A stretch of DNA of 62,837 nt from an uncultured Francisellaceae bacterium (GCA_903907935.1 CAIVQA010000094.1:1-62837); one strand, 5' to 3'. Counted from the stretch's first letter, positions 53,177 through 62,198 are shown. Numbers and translations are program-made. Notes: a model not told the origin generated them from the sequence alone.

Positions 53177-53423
53177 ACTAGGCTTATTTTTATTGTTAGG
53201 TTTAATTATTACAAGTTGTAGTACTTATCAAAAACATTTTGGTGGTACTAGCCATGAGTATAAAAATGCTCAAGCAGGAAAAAAATTACAACCTGCTAAT
53301 AAAGAAACCAACTTGAATAAAACTAATAGGTACACTATTCCAGAGATACCAGAAAAATGGACAGGACCAATTAAAGAACAAGATATTGCTCCACCGGATT
53401 ATGCTAATCCTGAAGCAAAATAA
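53163..53423 (+). CDS. Short BamC-like lipoprotein
   Basis: 86 residues from ATG 53163, with AAGGAG nine bases before it. A lipoprotein signal (FLLLGLIITSC, cysteine at 19) is followed by STYQKHFGG, a spaced polar stretch, and NRYTIPEIPEKWTG. In E. coli bamC lies directly after dapA, and BamC begins with an extended N-terminal lasso that lies on BamD and has a similar character, ending near a YxIP motif. Here only that segment exists; the two helix-grip domains are missing, with no trace downstream before the tRNA. I infer a reduced BamC that keeps the BamD-binding lasso. Another small lipoprotein is the alternative. Confidence 0.5.
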   Translation: MSHFKLGLFLLLGLIITSCSTYQKHFGGTSHEYKNAQAGKKLQPANKETNLNKTNRYTIPEIPEKWTGPIKEQDIAPPDYANPEAK

Positions 53424-53451
53424 TGAATGTTAATGGTTTAAACTAAATTTT

Positions 53452-53537
<86 letters not shown>

Positions 53538-53558
53538 GTTTTAAGTTTTACCCAGCAT

Positions 53559-55229
53559 TTACTGCAACACGAGTAACCGCGGCGTTATGCTTTTTTTGTC
53601 TTTATCCTCAGCAACTCCAACATCTGCGCTTTCACCTTCACTAGGATCAACCCTATAAGCCCAGCCTACAAATTGGCTCGAATTACTAGATCCTGCATCA
53701 CATGCTGTTGAACTGGATCCTGCTTCATAACTTTTAACAGGACTGTCTGGTGGTGTGTCTGGTGGTGTGTCTGGTGGTGTAGTAAAATCATCATCAATTA
53801 TAGTTTGTTGTAGTTTTTTTTCTTTTTCTACTAGTGCTAGTTTGGCGTTTTGAATAATTTGTCGTAAAGATGGATTTTCCGAATCAAACATTGTATCAAA
53901 ACAAATATCCATTTTTTCAGTATTTACTTCTTTAGGTATATCTTTCTCTTCAGATGAATTTTCGTAATCTGAATCTTCAGCCTTAATTTCTAGATGAGGA
54001 TTATAAGAAGATGCTGTTACAAGTAATAATCCAGTCATGATTGTTGGATTAAAACGACCATAGATTGAATCAAATGATCCACCTCCTACGAAATGATCTA
54101 AATTAATAGCATTGGGAGTGTTACTTAAATATTCAGCTAGTGGAATCGGTAGTGGTTTGCCAGCACTAGGATAAAAACGCCCTTTTATATAATCCCAATA
54201 AGCACCATCATGACCATGTACAAATTGAACTCTAGGATCTGCTTGATCTAGGTATGGATCCATATTATGACCAGTAAGTGAATTTTTTATGCAACGCAAT
54301 ATTGGTGCTATTTTAGGATTATGAAATTTATTTGAAAAACTCTCACCAGATTTTATTTCATCACGTACTGCCAGTACAATATCTTCATTAGAAAGACGAT
54401 TAAATGTAGCATTGATCTGATCTATAACTTGCGCTAAATCTTCTATAACTAGATCAGAATATAAAATGCCCCATTTATCAGCCAAACCTTTAATGGTTTC
54501 TAAACCAATTGGAGCATGAGAAAAAATTACTAATCTTTTTTCGTCTCCATTAGGAGAAGTTATTATTTCGTAATCTAACAACTTTAATGTTGATCTATAA
54601 TCTTCTTTAAAAAATTTCTTTATAGCGTCAACAGAATATAATTTGTCATTTACTGAATCTTGCATTAAATTCCAAAGACCACGTCCTCTACGATAATGCC
54701 CATTATATGAAACACATTGTGCTGGATTAATCATATAAGATATAGATTCTAAGCCAGCAGCACTAAAATTTTCCACATAATACTCTAGCAAAGCGAACAC
54801 ATGATTAGAAAATAAGCTTATTATTGGAGATCTTTCTTGTTTCAATTTTCTATAAATAGAAATTATAAATTCATCCCCAGCTCCACGATCAAAAAATTCA
54901 TCTCCAATTAATCTAACTAATATATTTTTATTTTCGCAAGTTGCACGTAACAAAATATCATCAAATTTAGCAATTAATTCTTTTGATGATGGCATGTCCT
55001 CTGATTCTCTTGATAATTCTGCACATTTATAAATATCTACTAATTGTTGATAATCTTCTTCTTTTTCTAATTTTAATATACCGTATTTTATTAAAATATA
55101 TATAAACTTTATTGGATTAGCATGGAGATCTCCGACTGTTACCGAACTACCATCTTGCAATTCCCACAAATAAGGAGGATGATTATTTAAATCAACTTCT
55201 TTGCCTATCAATAAAAATTCATTCTTCAT
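53559..55229 (-). CDS. PPP-type metallophosphatase-like protein, candidate effector
   Basis: 556 residues, no signal peptide. The calcineurin-type metal site can be traced: GDLH (33-36), GDEFFDRG (109-116, one residue longer than the usual GDxVDRG), SNH with N142-H143, SHAP with H238, and VHGHDG with H340. All ligand classes of a PPP phosphatase are thus present. The C-terminus is Ser/Pro/acidic and contains three TPPD units. The layout recalls the Legionella effector phosphatases WipA and WipB, but I cannot establish homology by eye. The inferred role is dephosphorylation of host or bacterial phosphoproteins. It is convergent with the tRNA-Ser gene. Confidence 0.7.
   Translation of the reverse strand: MKNEFLLIGKEVDLNNHPPYLWELQDGSSVTVGDLHANPIKFIYILIKYGILKLEKEEDYQQLVDIYKCAELSRESEDMPSSKELIAKFDDILLRATCENKNILVRLIGDEFFDRGAGDEFIISIYRKLKQERSPIISLFSNHVFALLEYYVENFSAAGLESISYMINPAQCVSYNGHYRRGRGLWNLMQDSVNDKLYSVDAIKKFFKEDYRSTLKLLDYEIITSPNGDEKRLVIFSHAPIGLETIKGLADKWGILYSDLVIEDLAQVIDQINATFNRLSNEDIVLAVRDEIKSGESFSNKFHNPKIAPILRCIKNSLTGHNMDPYLDQADPRVQFVHGHDGAYWDYIKGRFYPSAGKPLPIPLAEYLSNTPNAINLDHFVGGGSFDSIYGRFNPTIMTGLLLVTASSYNPHLEIKAEDSDYENSSEEKDIPKEVNTEKMDICFDTMFDSENPSLRQIIQNAKLALVEKEKKLQQTIIDDDFTTPPDTPPDTPPDSPVKSYEAGSSSTACDAGSSNSSQFVGWAYRVDPSEGESADVGVAEDKDKKSITPRLLVLQ
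53745..53780 (-). repeat. Three perfect 12-bp tandem units in the phosphatase-like gene
   Basis: Unit GTCTGGTGGTGT repeated three times without change, encoding (TPPD) units in the proline-rich tail. Such identical short repeats are prone to change in copy number by slippage. Confidence 0.9.
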
Positions 55230-55440
55230 AAACTAAATATCTAACTATTTTATTTTTATAACTTGATAATATTATAAATAAAAACATCAATCAAGCCAAT
55301 ATTTATATTTACCTCATAGTCTAGATCTAACAAGCATTTTTTTTACTATAATATTAGGAAGTTATAAAATTACTATTATTATATTTCTCTGGTATTATTA
55401 AGTTAAAGATAAACAATAATTACAATTTATACATTTTTTT

Positions 55441-56052
55441 ATGGAAAAAAGTTTTCAAAAAATGTTACGTGGCTATCAGTTATTTAGAAAAAAATATACT
55501 GATGGCGATCAATCTATTATGCAGCACCTTTCTCTTTATGGACAAAAACCAGAAATTATGATAACTGCTTGCTCTGATTCTCGGGTAGATCCAGCACTAA
55601 TTCTTCAGTGTGATCCTGGCGATTTATTTGTAGTTCGCAATGTAGCAAATATTGTACCTCCTTTCGAAGATGATGAAGCCCACCATGATACTAGTGCTGC
55701 TTTAGAATTTGGCGTACGTTTTTTAAAAGTTAAGCATTTAATTTTATTAGGACATAGTCAATGTGGCGGAATTCAAGCATTACTAAATAATAGCTATGCC
55801 CATAAAAATGATTTTATAAAAAATTGGGTTTCATTAATAAAAATAAATAATATTGATTATACAAACATTAATATTGACGATTATGCAAAATTAGCACTTA
55901 AACAATCATATAAAAACTGTTTAACTTTCCCATGTATCAATGAAAAAATCGCTCAACAAGAATTGTCTATCCATCTATGGTTTTTTGATATAAAAACAGG
56001 GCAAATTTCTACTTATTCTAACGAACAAAAAATATTTAAGCCTCTTATATGA
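55441..56052 (+). CDS. Beta-class carbonic anhydrase
   Basis: 203 residues. Zinc ligands are visible in CSDSRVDP (Cys and Asp) and GHSQCGGI (His and Cys), with VVRNVANIVPP between. It interconverts CO2 and bicarbonate, feeding carboxylases in fatty-acid and nucleotide synthesis. Normal length for the CynT/Can group. The start ATG at 55441 is preceded by AT-rich sequence with no strong ribosome binding site. It overlaps the following PEBP gene by four bases (ATGA), so the two are coupled. Confidence 0.93.
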   Translation: MEKSFQKMLRGYQLFRKKYTDGDQSIMQHLSLYGQKPEIMITACSDSRVDPALILQCDPGDLFVVRNVANIVPPFEDDEAHHDTSAALEFGVRFLKVKHLILLGHSQCGGIQALLNNSYAHKNDFIKNWVSLIKINNIDYTNINIDDYAKLALKQSYKNCLTFPCINEKIAQQELSIHLWFFDIKTGQISTYSNEQKIFKPLI

Positions 56053-56579
56053 AAAAAATTAATGCTTTAATAATTATTTATAGTTTGTTATTTTATTCAA
56101 ATATTACTATAGGAGATAATTCTATGAGCCTACAATTTACTATTGCAGAATTTGCTGATCAAGGAAAAATTCCTTCAGAACTAACTTGTGATGGTAGTAA
56201 TCAAATTCCAACTCTTAAATGGCAAAATGCACCAAAAGCTACTGTTTCTTTTGCGTTAATTATGGATGATCCAGATGCCCCAAAAGGTACTTGGGATCAT
56301 TGGTTAGTATTTAATATCCCAGCAACTGTTAACGAAATTAATAAAAAACAACCTTTACCACCAAATGCACTAAATGGTAAAAATAGTTCTGGTACCATGA
56401 ATTATATTGGACCATGCCCTCCAGATCGTGAACATAGATATTTTTTCACGCTTTATGCACTAGATACTACATTAAAATTACCACAAGGAACTAGTAAGTC
56501 TCAAATTCTACAGGCTATGGATGGGCATATTTTAGAAAAAACTACTATTATCGGACGTTATGAACGAATAAAACAATAA
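56049..56579 (+). CDS. YbhB/YbcL-type PEBP family protein, secreted
   Basis: 176 residues. An N-terminal signal peptide (KKINALIIIYSLLFYSNITIG) precedes a phosphatidylethanolamine-binding protein fold: IPSELTCDGSNQIPTLKW, the ligand-site motif DDPDAPKGTWDHWLVFNIP, and GPCPPDREHRYFFTLYALD. Bacterial members (YbhB, YbcL) are small periplasmic proteins without a clear enzymatic role; YbcL of some pathogens dampens host responses. Coupled to the carbonic anhydrase gene by ATGA. An internal ATG at residue 26 would give the usual cytoplasmic-type start. Confidence 0.9.
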   Translation: MKKINALIIIYSLLFYSNITIGDNSMSLQFTIAEFADQGKIPSELTCDGSNQIPTLKWQNAPKATVSFALIMDDPDAPKGTWDHWLVFNIPATVNEINKKQPLPPNALNGKNSSGTMNYIGPCPPDREHRYFFTLYALDTTLKLPQGTSKSQILQAMDGHILEKTTIIGRYERIKQ

Positions 56580-56584
56580 AAATA

Positions 56585-56713
56585 ATTGTTCACGTTGGGT
56601 ACCATATTGCTGCAACGAGGACCTAATGTTTGAGCACGTTTAGCGTGTTTTTAATGATAGAAGTGCGCGAGTTACGGACCGCAGTGCAGGAATAGGGTAC
56701 CCACGTAAACGAT
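56585..56713. repeat. Palindromic repeat, family B copy 4
   Basis: Arms ATTGTTCACGTTGGGTACC and GGGTACCCACGTAAACGAT, imperfect. The core GAGGACCTAATGTTTGAGCA and GCGAGTTACGGACCGCAG matches family B, with an extra TTTTTAATGATAGAAG in the loop. It lies between the convergent PEBP gene and the 592-residue gene, where it could end both transcripts. Confidence 0.87.
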
Positions 56714-56721
56714 TACTGTTT

Positions 56722-58500
56722 TTAACTACTTGGATTGCTTTGATCAATAATTTTACGTTGCTTTAATACCCATGCCTGATTAGCTTGCTTATTGCTGTTA
56801 GTAAGAAAAAAATCAATATCAGAAACATTTTTACCAATATTTTTTACTATTGCTAACACATCTGAAGCTTTTTCCCCTGGAGGATGAATTTGAGCAACTA
56901 TTCTTATTCTTTTTTGGGTTAAAGCATTAATTTTTGATAAAAAATCACTTTTTTCTTTAGGATCGTCATATTTATCTGGAGATAATAATATCTCTTTTAT
57001 ATACTCTTCACTTTTATTAAGAATTTTTTGTAATTCTTTTTTACATGCAGCATTAAATTCTTGAGCATCTTTCGGTAATTTCGGCTCAATAAACCTTAAT
57101 GCTTGCGGACGGTTACGATCACCTGTTTCATATTTTTGTTTATGTGTAAATAATTTTTTTATGGTACTTACAATACTATAAAACTTTGTAAGTAACATTG
57201 GTTCAGAGTGTACTGGTTGAGAAATACCTTGTAAACTACGGTTATGCTTAATGATATTTTTTTCTAAACGAAGAGAAGAATTATACACACTTTGTGGAGT
57301 TAGCATTCGAAATAACCATGAATTTTGATCTTTAAAATCACTAGTAACAGATCCTACAGCTTTCGCCATCCAAGGACGATCTTCATCTCTTATGCCAGCA
57401 TTAATTATCGTTAAACTAGTAGCTGAACAATTTTTTCTATATAAATCAAATCCAACATTATCAGTAGAAATATCTCGCATTTTAGATAACATATTTTCTA
57501 ATTCTAATCCAAAAGCATTATCAGAATCTAAAGATTGATGATCTACAAGCGGTAAATCTATTTCTGCATCAGGTTTTCGTCCGTAAGAAATATATTCTGT
57601 GATCTCTTTACCAAATCTCTTTTTAAAATATTTACTGATCTTTTCTTTTTCATCTTCTGCACTTCTTTCCTTTTGAAAAAGATCTTCTATTTGTTGCTCT
57701 ATTTGTTGTTTAGTTTCTTCAGAAACATTATTTGAAGATCCATTTGAAGATTTTAGTTTTTCTAATTTTTTTTCTAAAAAGTTTTTTTGATCACTATATT
57801 GGTTATTTAAAAACCATGCTTTTTCATATACAGTTAAAAAATTTACAATAAGCTTACTTCTATCAACTTCTTTTAATTCTTTTTGGTATTTATTGTAGTG
57901 TAAAATTTTTTCCTGTAAATCTTGATCCCTACATTGAGCAAGCGACGTACATTCTTTACTTGCAGGCATTTTAGGATAATTAACAACCATTGCCGGCCCT
58001 AAAGTTATCATACGACTACTTAATAATCCATGGGACCGTCTTTCTTGAATACGTGTAGGATCTGCATCAGGATGCCATGGAACATGCACCCCTAACCTCT
58101 CATGCTTCTTATCAGTATCTAAGTCATTTAAGAAAAAAGGGCTATCTTCTGCAGGCCACCAACTAAAATAAACTTCATAATAAGAAGTCTTTTTTTCTTT
58201 CTTTTCAGTTTTTGCAACCCCTTTTTCATCAAACAGAATATCCCCTTGTTTATTTTTTTTATACGTAACAATTGTTTCTGTTTTGGTTTTTATTTCATGT
58301 GGTATTGTTGGTTGTCCTTTATCTAAACAATACTGCTTTATTAAATCTGCCCCACGTTGATCTACAGGAAAAGTTAATTTAATAGCAGCATGACCTACAT
58401 TGCCTCCATGCAACTTATTTTGTATTTGTTTAGTTAATTTAGCATCCCCATGTTGAGTCCCCCAAGCAAGAACTGTAACCTTATAATCCTCTGTTGGCAT
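56722..58500 (-). CDS. Unknown protein, candidate permuted papain-fold effector
   Basis: 592 residues, no signal peptide. Near the N-terminus, LHGGNVGHAAIKLTF has H37 at the start of a strand, followed by YYEVYFSWWP. Much further on, FDLYRKNCSATSLTIINAG has C358 at the start of a helix. His-strand first and Asn-Cys-helix later is the order seen in permuted NlpC/P60 or YiiX-like folds. The middle (about 195-300) is a charged coiled coil, and the C-terminus is helical. The separation of about 320 residues would mean a large insertion. Cysteine hydrolase activity and host targeting are inferred from motifs and context only. Confidence 0.45.
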   Translation of the reverse strand: MPTEDYKVTVLAWGTQHGDAKLTKQIQNKLHGGNVGHAAIKLTFPVDQRGADLIKQYCLDKGQPTIPHEIKTKTETIVTYKKNKQGDILFDEKGVAKTEKKEKKTSYYEVYFSWWPAEDSPFFLNDLDTDKKHERLGVHVPWHPDADPTRIQERRSHGLLSSRMITLGPAMVVNYPKMPASKECTSLAQCRDQDLQEKILHYNKYQKELKEVDRSKLIVNFLTVYEKAWFLNNQYSDQKNFLEKKLEKLKSSNGSSNNVSEETKQQIEQQIEDLFQKERSAEDEKEKISKYFKKRFGKEITEYISYGRKPDAEIDLPLVDHQSLDSDNAFGLELENMLSKMRDISTDNVGFDLYRKNCSATSLTIINAGIRDEDRPWMAKAVGSVTSDFKDQNSWLFRMLTPQSVYNSSLRLEKNIIKHNRSLQGISQPVHSEPMLLTKFYSIVSTIKKLFTHKQKYETGDRNRPQALRFIEPKLPKDAQEFNAACKKELQKILNKSEEYIKEILLSPDKYDDPKEKSDFLSKINALTQKRIRIVAQIHPPGEKASDVLAIVKNIGKNVSDIDFFLTNSNKQANQAWVLKQRKIIDQSNPSS

Positions 58501-58566
58501 ATAGTCACCTTAATATTAGACGTCTACTGCCTATTTATCGTCAATTTTTTATAATAATTTAGATAG

Positions 58567-58796
58567 ATATACTCTTTCAGCTAATGAGTTTTCGGTACTC
58601 TAAAAAATAGAGGAGTGTTGTTTGAGCCTCATTGGACTCTAGTTGCTCATTACTTACTTTGCGAAAGGCGAGTTTCACGAAAAAATGTCAGGATAGACAT
58701 TTTTGACGTGTGCAACACGCCCGAAGGGCGAGCGCCAGGATGGCCGCGAGTCACTTATTTTTTAGAGTACCGAAAACTCATTAGTCGAGAGTATAT
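58567..58796. repeat. Palindromic repeat, family A copy 10 (long form)
   Basis: Arms ATATACTCTTTCAGCTAATGAG-like left end (58567-58588) and CTCATTAGTCGAGAGTATAT at the right, then TTTTCGGTACTC. Contains the full nested module: ATGTCAGGATAGACAT, CACGCCCGAAGGGCG and GCGCCAGGATGGC. It is the first of two long copies in the 811-bp gap 58501-59311, which holds no recognisable full gene. Confidence 0.92.
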
Positions 58797-58881
58797 TAAC
58801 TGTCAACTAGCATTTTTGTGATACTAATTCGTAATCAGGAATGGTTATTATCTAAGCTAAAATAATAACAAAAAAATCATC

Positions 58882-58995
58882 TTATCTTCTTAGATCCATC
58901 AGGGGGAAAAGAGAAGTAGGATCTTGGAGGTGAGGTTGATGATAATCTGGAATATCTTCTCCTTGCCTCATTTTTTTTGAATACCAAAAACTCAT
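58882..58995 (-). CDS. Small ORF (37 residues) starting in a half palindrome, doubtful
   Basis: ATG at 58995 lies in a decayed right half of a family A palindrome. The frame reads MSFWYSKK, then MRQGEDIPDYHQPHLQDP and TSLFPLMDLRR before a TAA. The second part does not belong to the repeat and is more GC-rich than its surroundings. It may be the C-terminal scrap of a lost gene joined to a repeat-borne start, or chance. Confidence 0.25.
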   Translation of the reverse strand: MSFWYSKKMRQGEDIPDYHQPHLQDPTSLFPLMDLRR

Positions 58996-59006
58996 GTAAG
59001 ACCAGT
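58969..59006. repeat. Remnant right arm of a family A palindrome
   Basis: ATTTTTTTTGAATACCAAAA then ACTCATGTAAGACCAGT corresponds to the right arm seen in other copies (TTTTTTAGAGTACCGAAAAC). No left arm is found. It abuts the next complete copy, so one element may have landed beside or inside another. Confidence 0.6.
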
Positions 59007-59228
59007 ATATACTCTCAGCTAATTAGTTTCCGGTGCTCTAAAAAATAAGGAGTGTTGTTTGAGCCTCTTTGGACCCTAGTTGCTCCTTACTTTACGAGAG
59101 GCAAGTTTCACGAAAAAATGTCAGGATAGACATTTTTGACGTGTGCAACACGCCCGAAGGGCGAGCGCCAGGATGGCGCGAGTCACTTATTTTTTAGAGC
59201 ACCGGAAACCAATTAGCTGAGAGTATAT
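59007..59228. repeat. Palindromic repeat, family A copy 11 (long form)
   Basis: Arms ATATACTCTCAGCTAATTAG then TTTCCGGTGCTC, with complement GAGCACCGGAAACCAATTAG and CTGAGAGTATAT. The nested module is almost identical to that of the neighbouring copy at 58567, while the arms differ, again in matched fashion on both sides. Confidence 0.92.
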
Positions 59229-59244
59229 CAAAGGCATAGTTAAC

Positions 59245-59287
59245 TTGATTTATTATTAAAAGATACTATTATATCTAATATATAGAT
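59245..59287 (+). promoter_or_regulatory. Possible hipBA promoter with a small inverted repeat
   Basis: TTGATT (59245-59250) and TATTAT (59267-59272) are 16 bases apart. ATCTA (59273-59277) and TAGAT (59283-59287) form an inverted pair just after, where a HipB-type repressor could bind. Weak evidence in AT-rich DNA. Confidence 0.35.
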
Positions 59288-59311
59288 TATTCACCAATAA
59301 GAGATATTATA

Positions 59312-59614
59312 ATGTCTTTATTTTTAGCAACTCCTAATGAAGTAACAAAACATTTGGCACATCAGGTGCAAGCAAAAAGGCTTTCACTTAACTGGAGCCA
59401 AAAAACTTTATCAGAACGCTCTGGGGTTAGTTTCGGGGTATTAAAAAAATTTGAACGTACCGGAAAAATCTCGTTAGAATCTTTGCTTAAAATTGCTCTT
59501 GCTCTTGGAGTTCTAGAAGAATTTAAAGAACTTTTTAAAGAAAATAACTTAGAATCATTATCATCACTGGATGAATTACTAAAAGATCAAACTCGTAAAC
59601 GAGGGCGCCAATGA
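59312..59614 (+). CDS. hipB: HipB-like XRE-family antitoxin
   Basis: 100 residues with a helix-turn-helix of the XRE/Cro type at about 17-72 (LSLNWSQKTLSERSGVSFGVLKKFERTG, ISLESLLKIALALG) and a basic C-terminus (KDQTRKRGRQ). AGAG lies upstream of the ATG. It overlaps the HipA-like kinase gene by four bases, the usual antitoxin-toxin layout. HipB normally binds HipA and represses the operon. The basic tail suits DNA or partner binding. Confidence 0.88.
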   Translation: MSLFLATPNEVTKHLAHQVQAKRLSLNWSQKTLSERSGVSFGVLKKFERTGKISLESLLKIALALGVLEEFKELFKENNLESLSSLDELLKDQTRKRGRQ

Positions 59615-60870
59615 GTTCGCCAGTAAATTTTAAAAATATTTCTATTATTAAAGTATTTTATTTAAGAGGATCTGAAAAGTTATTGATGGGACGATTAGCT
59701 TTAAAAGAACGTAAAATATTTTTCGAATATGATACTGAATTTTTGAAAATAGGACTTCTATTGTCTCCATTTAAACTACCATTAAAACCAGGGATTATTC
59801 CATGCGAAGATCGTTCGTTTGATGGTTTATTTGGAGTTTTTAATGATAGTTTGCCTGATGGATGGGGACGATTATTACTAGATCGTAAATTAATGAAGCT
59901 TAGCATTAATCCTGGCGAACTGTCGCCTCTAGATCGACTACGTTATGTAGGTAAGAATGGGATGGGGGCCTTAATATACGAGCCAGAAATGGGTAGCACC
60001 CCACATTCTTACCATAAAGATCTAGATAATATTGCTGATGAAATATTACAATTTCAAGAAAATAATGATGATCAGTTTATAGACGATCTTCTAGCTATGA
60101 ATGGTTCATCTGCCGGAGCACGACCAAAAATATTAATAAACCTTATGGAAGATCCATTAACACCAAACCATACTGATAGAAACAATGATTGGATCATTAA
60201 ATTTCGTTCTTCTTTTGATCCTAAAGATATTGGGCCAATTGAATATGCTTATCACTTAATGGCAAAAGCAGCAAATCTAGATCTACCAAAAGCAAAGCTT
60301 TTTCCATCTAAAAATGGACTAGGGTATTTTGGTGTTAAAAGATTTGACCATGTAAATGGGGTACATCTACATATGCACACTATAAGTGGGCTTCTTCATG
60401 TTGACCACAAAACTCCAAGCCTTGATTATGAAACTTTAATAAAAGCAACATTATGGCTTACTAAAGATATACGTAGCGCAGAAAAGCAATTTAGAATTGC
60501 TGTTTTTAACGTACTAACACATAATCGCGATGATCATGCTAAAAACTTTTCTTTTTTAATGGATCAAAAAGGTATATGGTATGTTTCACCAGCTTATGAT
60601 CTCACTTTTTCATCCGGACCTTTTGGTGAACACTCTACTATGATCATGGGAGAAGGTAAAAACCCGACTCTATCGCATTTTTTAAAACTTGCAAAAATTG
60701 TTGGAATCAAACAACAAAAGGCTATAGAAATTATTAATGAAGTTAAAAATGCAGTATCAAAATGGCAATACTTCGCAAAAGATGCTGGGGTTACAAAAAT
60801 ATCCTGTTCTATGATTCAAACAGCTATGGATCGTATAGCTGCTAATTTTAAATATACTGAACGCACATGA
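59611..60870 (+). CDS. hipA: HipA-like serine/threonine kinase toxin
   Basis: 419 residues. The HipA_N region (FDGLFGVFNDSLPDGWGRLLLDRKL) and HipA_C kinase are present: GSSAGARPKILI (glycine loop), DWIIKF with the ATP lysine, the catalytic NRDDHAKNFSFL and the metal-binding SPAYDLTFS. All core residues look intact, so it may be active. E. coli HipA phosphorylates glutamyl-tRNA synthetase; the target here is unknown. The last four residues TERT and the TGA stop are encoded by the family A palindrome that begins at 60853, so the natural C-terminus has been replaced. Confidence 0.9.
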   Translation: MSSPVNFKNISIIKVFYLRGSEKLLMGRLALKERKIFFEYDTEFLKIGLLLSPFKLPLKPGIIPCEDRSFDGLFGVFNDSLPDGWGRLLLDRKLMKLSINPGELSPLDRLRYVGKNGMGALIYEPEMGSTPHSYHKDLDNIADEILQFQENNDDQFIDDLLAMNGSSAGARPKILINLMEDPLTPNHTDRNNDWIIKFRSSFDPKDIGPIEYAYHLMAKAANLDLPKAKLFPSKNGLGYFGVKRFDHVNGVHLHMHTISGLLHVDHKTPSLDYETLIKATLWLTKDIRSAEKQFRIAVFNVLTHNRDDHAKNFSFLMDQKGIWYVSPAYDLTFSSGPFGEHSTMIMGEGKNPTLSHFLKLAKIVGIKQQKAIEIINEVKNAVSKWQYFAKDAGVTKISCSMIQTAMDRIAANFKYTERT

Positions 60871-61072
60871 GTTTTCGATGCTCTAAAAAACAAGTGACTC
60901 GCGCCATCCTGGCGCTCGCCCTTCGGGCGTATTACACACGTCAAAAATATTTATCCTGATATTTTTTCGTGAAACTCGCCTTTCGCAAAGCAAAGAACAA
61001 CTAGAGTCCAAAGAGGCTCAAACAACACTCCTTGTTTTTTAGAGCATCGAAAACTCATGTGCATTCAGTATA
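60853..61072. repeat. Palindromic repeat, family A copy 12 (long form)
   Basis: Arms TATACTGAACGCACATGAGT then TTTCGATGCTC, with complement GAGCATCGAAAACTCATGTG and CATTCAGTATA. The nested module is in reversed orientation, as in the copy at 18369. The left end supplies the hipA stop codon; the right end lies 20 bp from the methyltransferase stop. Confidence 0.93.
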
Positions 61073-61091
61073 ACCGTTCAGATGTGGTATC

Positions 61092-62039
61092 TTAATTCTT
61101 TTGACAAACAAAAAAGAAACTAGAAATTATAAGATCTTCTGATAAAACATTTTTAAATTCATCTGCAAATTTATGCTTATATTTATTAACAAAATCAATA
61201 GCTTTATTTTTTAAAGTTATTGGTATTTTATCGATTTCATAAATTTCCATTAGGTTGTCATCTATACCATACAAACCAGCAACATAAAACTTAACTGTAG
61301 GATCAAGTTTTGTTAACACTTCTCTATAACGATGAAACAAAAATCGATTAGGAAATCCAGAACCGTAAGTCATTAATCGATAAAGAAATTTGGGGATCTC
61401 TAAAAACTTTAATTTATAACTAAATGGCGTAAACATTTCATGATCTCTTAAATCAACTTTATGAATTAACATTCCACCAGGATTTAAAGCATCATAAATT
61501 TTTTTCAACCCTATTTCTGGATCATCCACATGCTCAAAAACCGATCTAGAAACAATAAAATCATAGTCATGGTTATTATCAAAAAAATTTTCACAACTGG
61601 CCTGTTCACCGTAGTGCCTAACGCAATATTGATCTAAACTGGAAACAATATTTTTTAAAACAGAATATTCGGTTATTAATGTTTGGGTAATTTGTTCTTG
61701 CTGTAATCTATCTCTTAAAGAATAAAAGCGATCAGCTAAATCTACACTTAAAGCACCATTAGCTAAAAACATTAAAGCAACTCCGTTACTATCCCCTGGC
61801 CCTATTTCTGCTATCCTACCAACAAAATGTTCTTTTCCTGATACTTTTTGATAATCACTAAAAACATCTTTAACATATTTAATGGAATCTGATAATGAAA
61901 AAAATTGATGGGTAGCCCCAGAATCTGTAGTATGGTTTTTTAGATAACGTTTTAAATGAATTAAAATATTATAAAAAATATATAGAATTGCAGTTAAATA
62001 TAAATTACTTTTGATAATTTTTCTAAGATATTGCTTCAA
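61092..62039 (-). CDS. SAM-dependent class I methyltransferase
   Basis: 315 residues. A hydrophobic N-terminus (LYLTAILYIFYNILI, about 13-27) is followed by a Rossmann methyltransferase: IAEIGPGDSNGVAL (motif I, about 77-90), ALSVDLADR (acidic end of strand 2), YDFIVSRSVFEHVDDPEIGLKKI and LNPGGMLIHKVDLRDHE. Such enzymes near glycosyl- and acyltransferases often modify surface glycans or lipids. The substrate cannot be read from sequence. It is divergent from the truncated MBOAT gene. Confidence 0.85.
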   Translation of the reverse strand: MKQYLRKIIKSNLYLTAILYIFYNILIHLKRYLKNHTTDSGATHQFFSLSDSIKYVKDVFSDYQKVSGKEHFVGRIAEIGPGDSNGVALMFLANGALSVDLADRFYSLRDRLQQEQITQTLITEYSVLKNIVSSLDQYCVRHYGEQASCENFFDNNHDYDFIVSRSVFEHVDDPEIGLKKIYDALNPGGMLIHKVDLRDHEMFTPFSYKLKFLEIPKFLYRLMTYGSGFPNRFLFHRYREVLTKLDPTVKFYVAGLYGIDDNLMEIYEIDKIPITLKNKAIDFVNKYKHKFADEFKNVLSEDLIISSFFFVCQKN

Positions 62040-62198
62040 TTAAATTTACCTTGTCAACAATTATTTGCAAAATTTAAGCTGAACTGCCGCTACAATTGCT
62101 ATATATTTATATCATAATACCACGGATTATTGTAAACTATGAAAAATAGTTATATCTCAAGGAAAAGTGACCAAATTTTACTTTAAAGTCTTAAGAAA

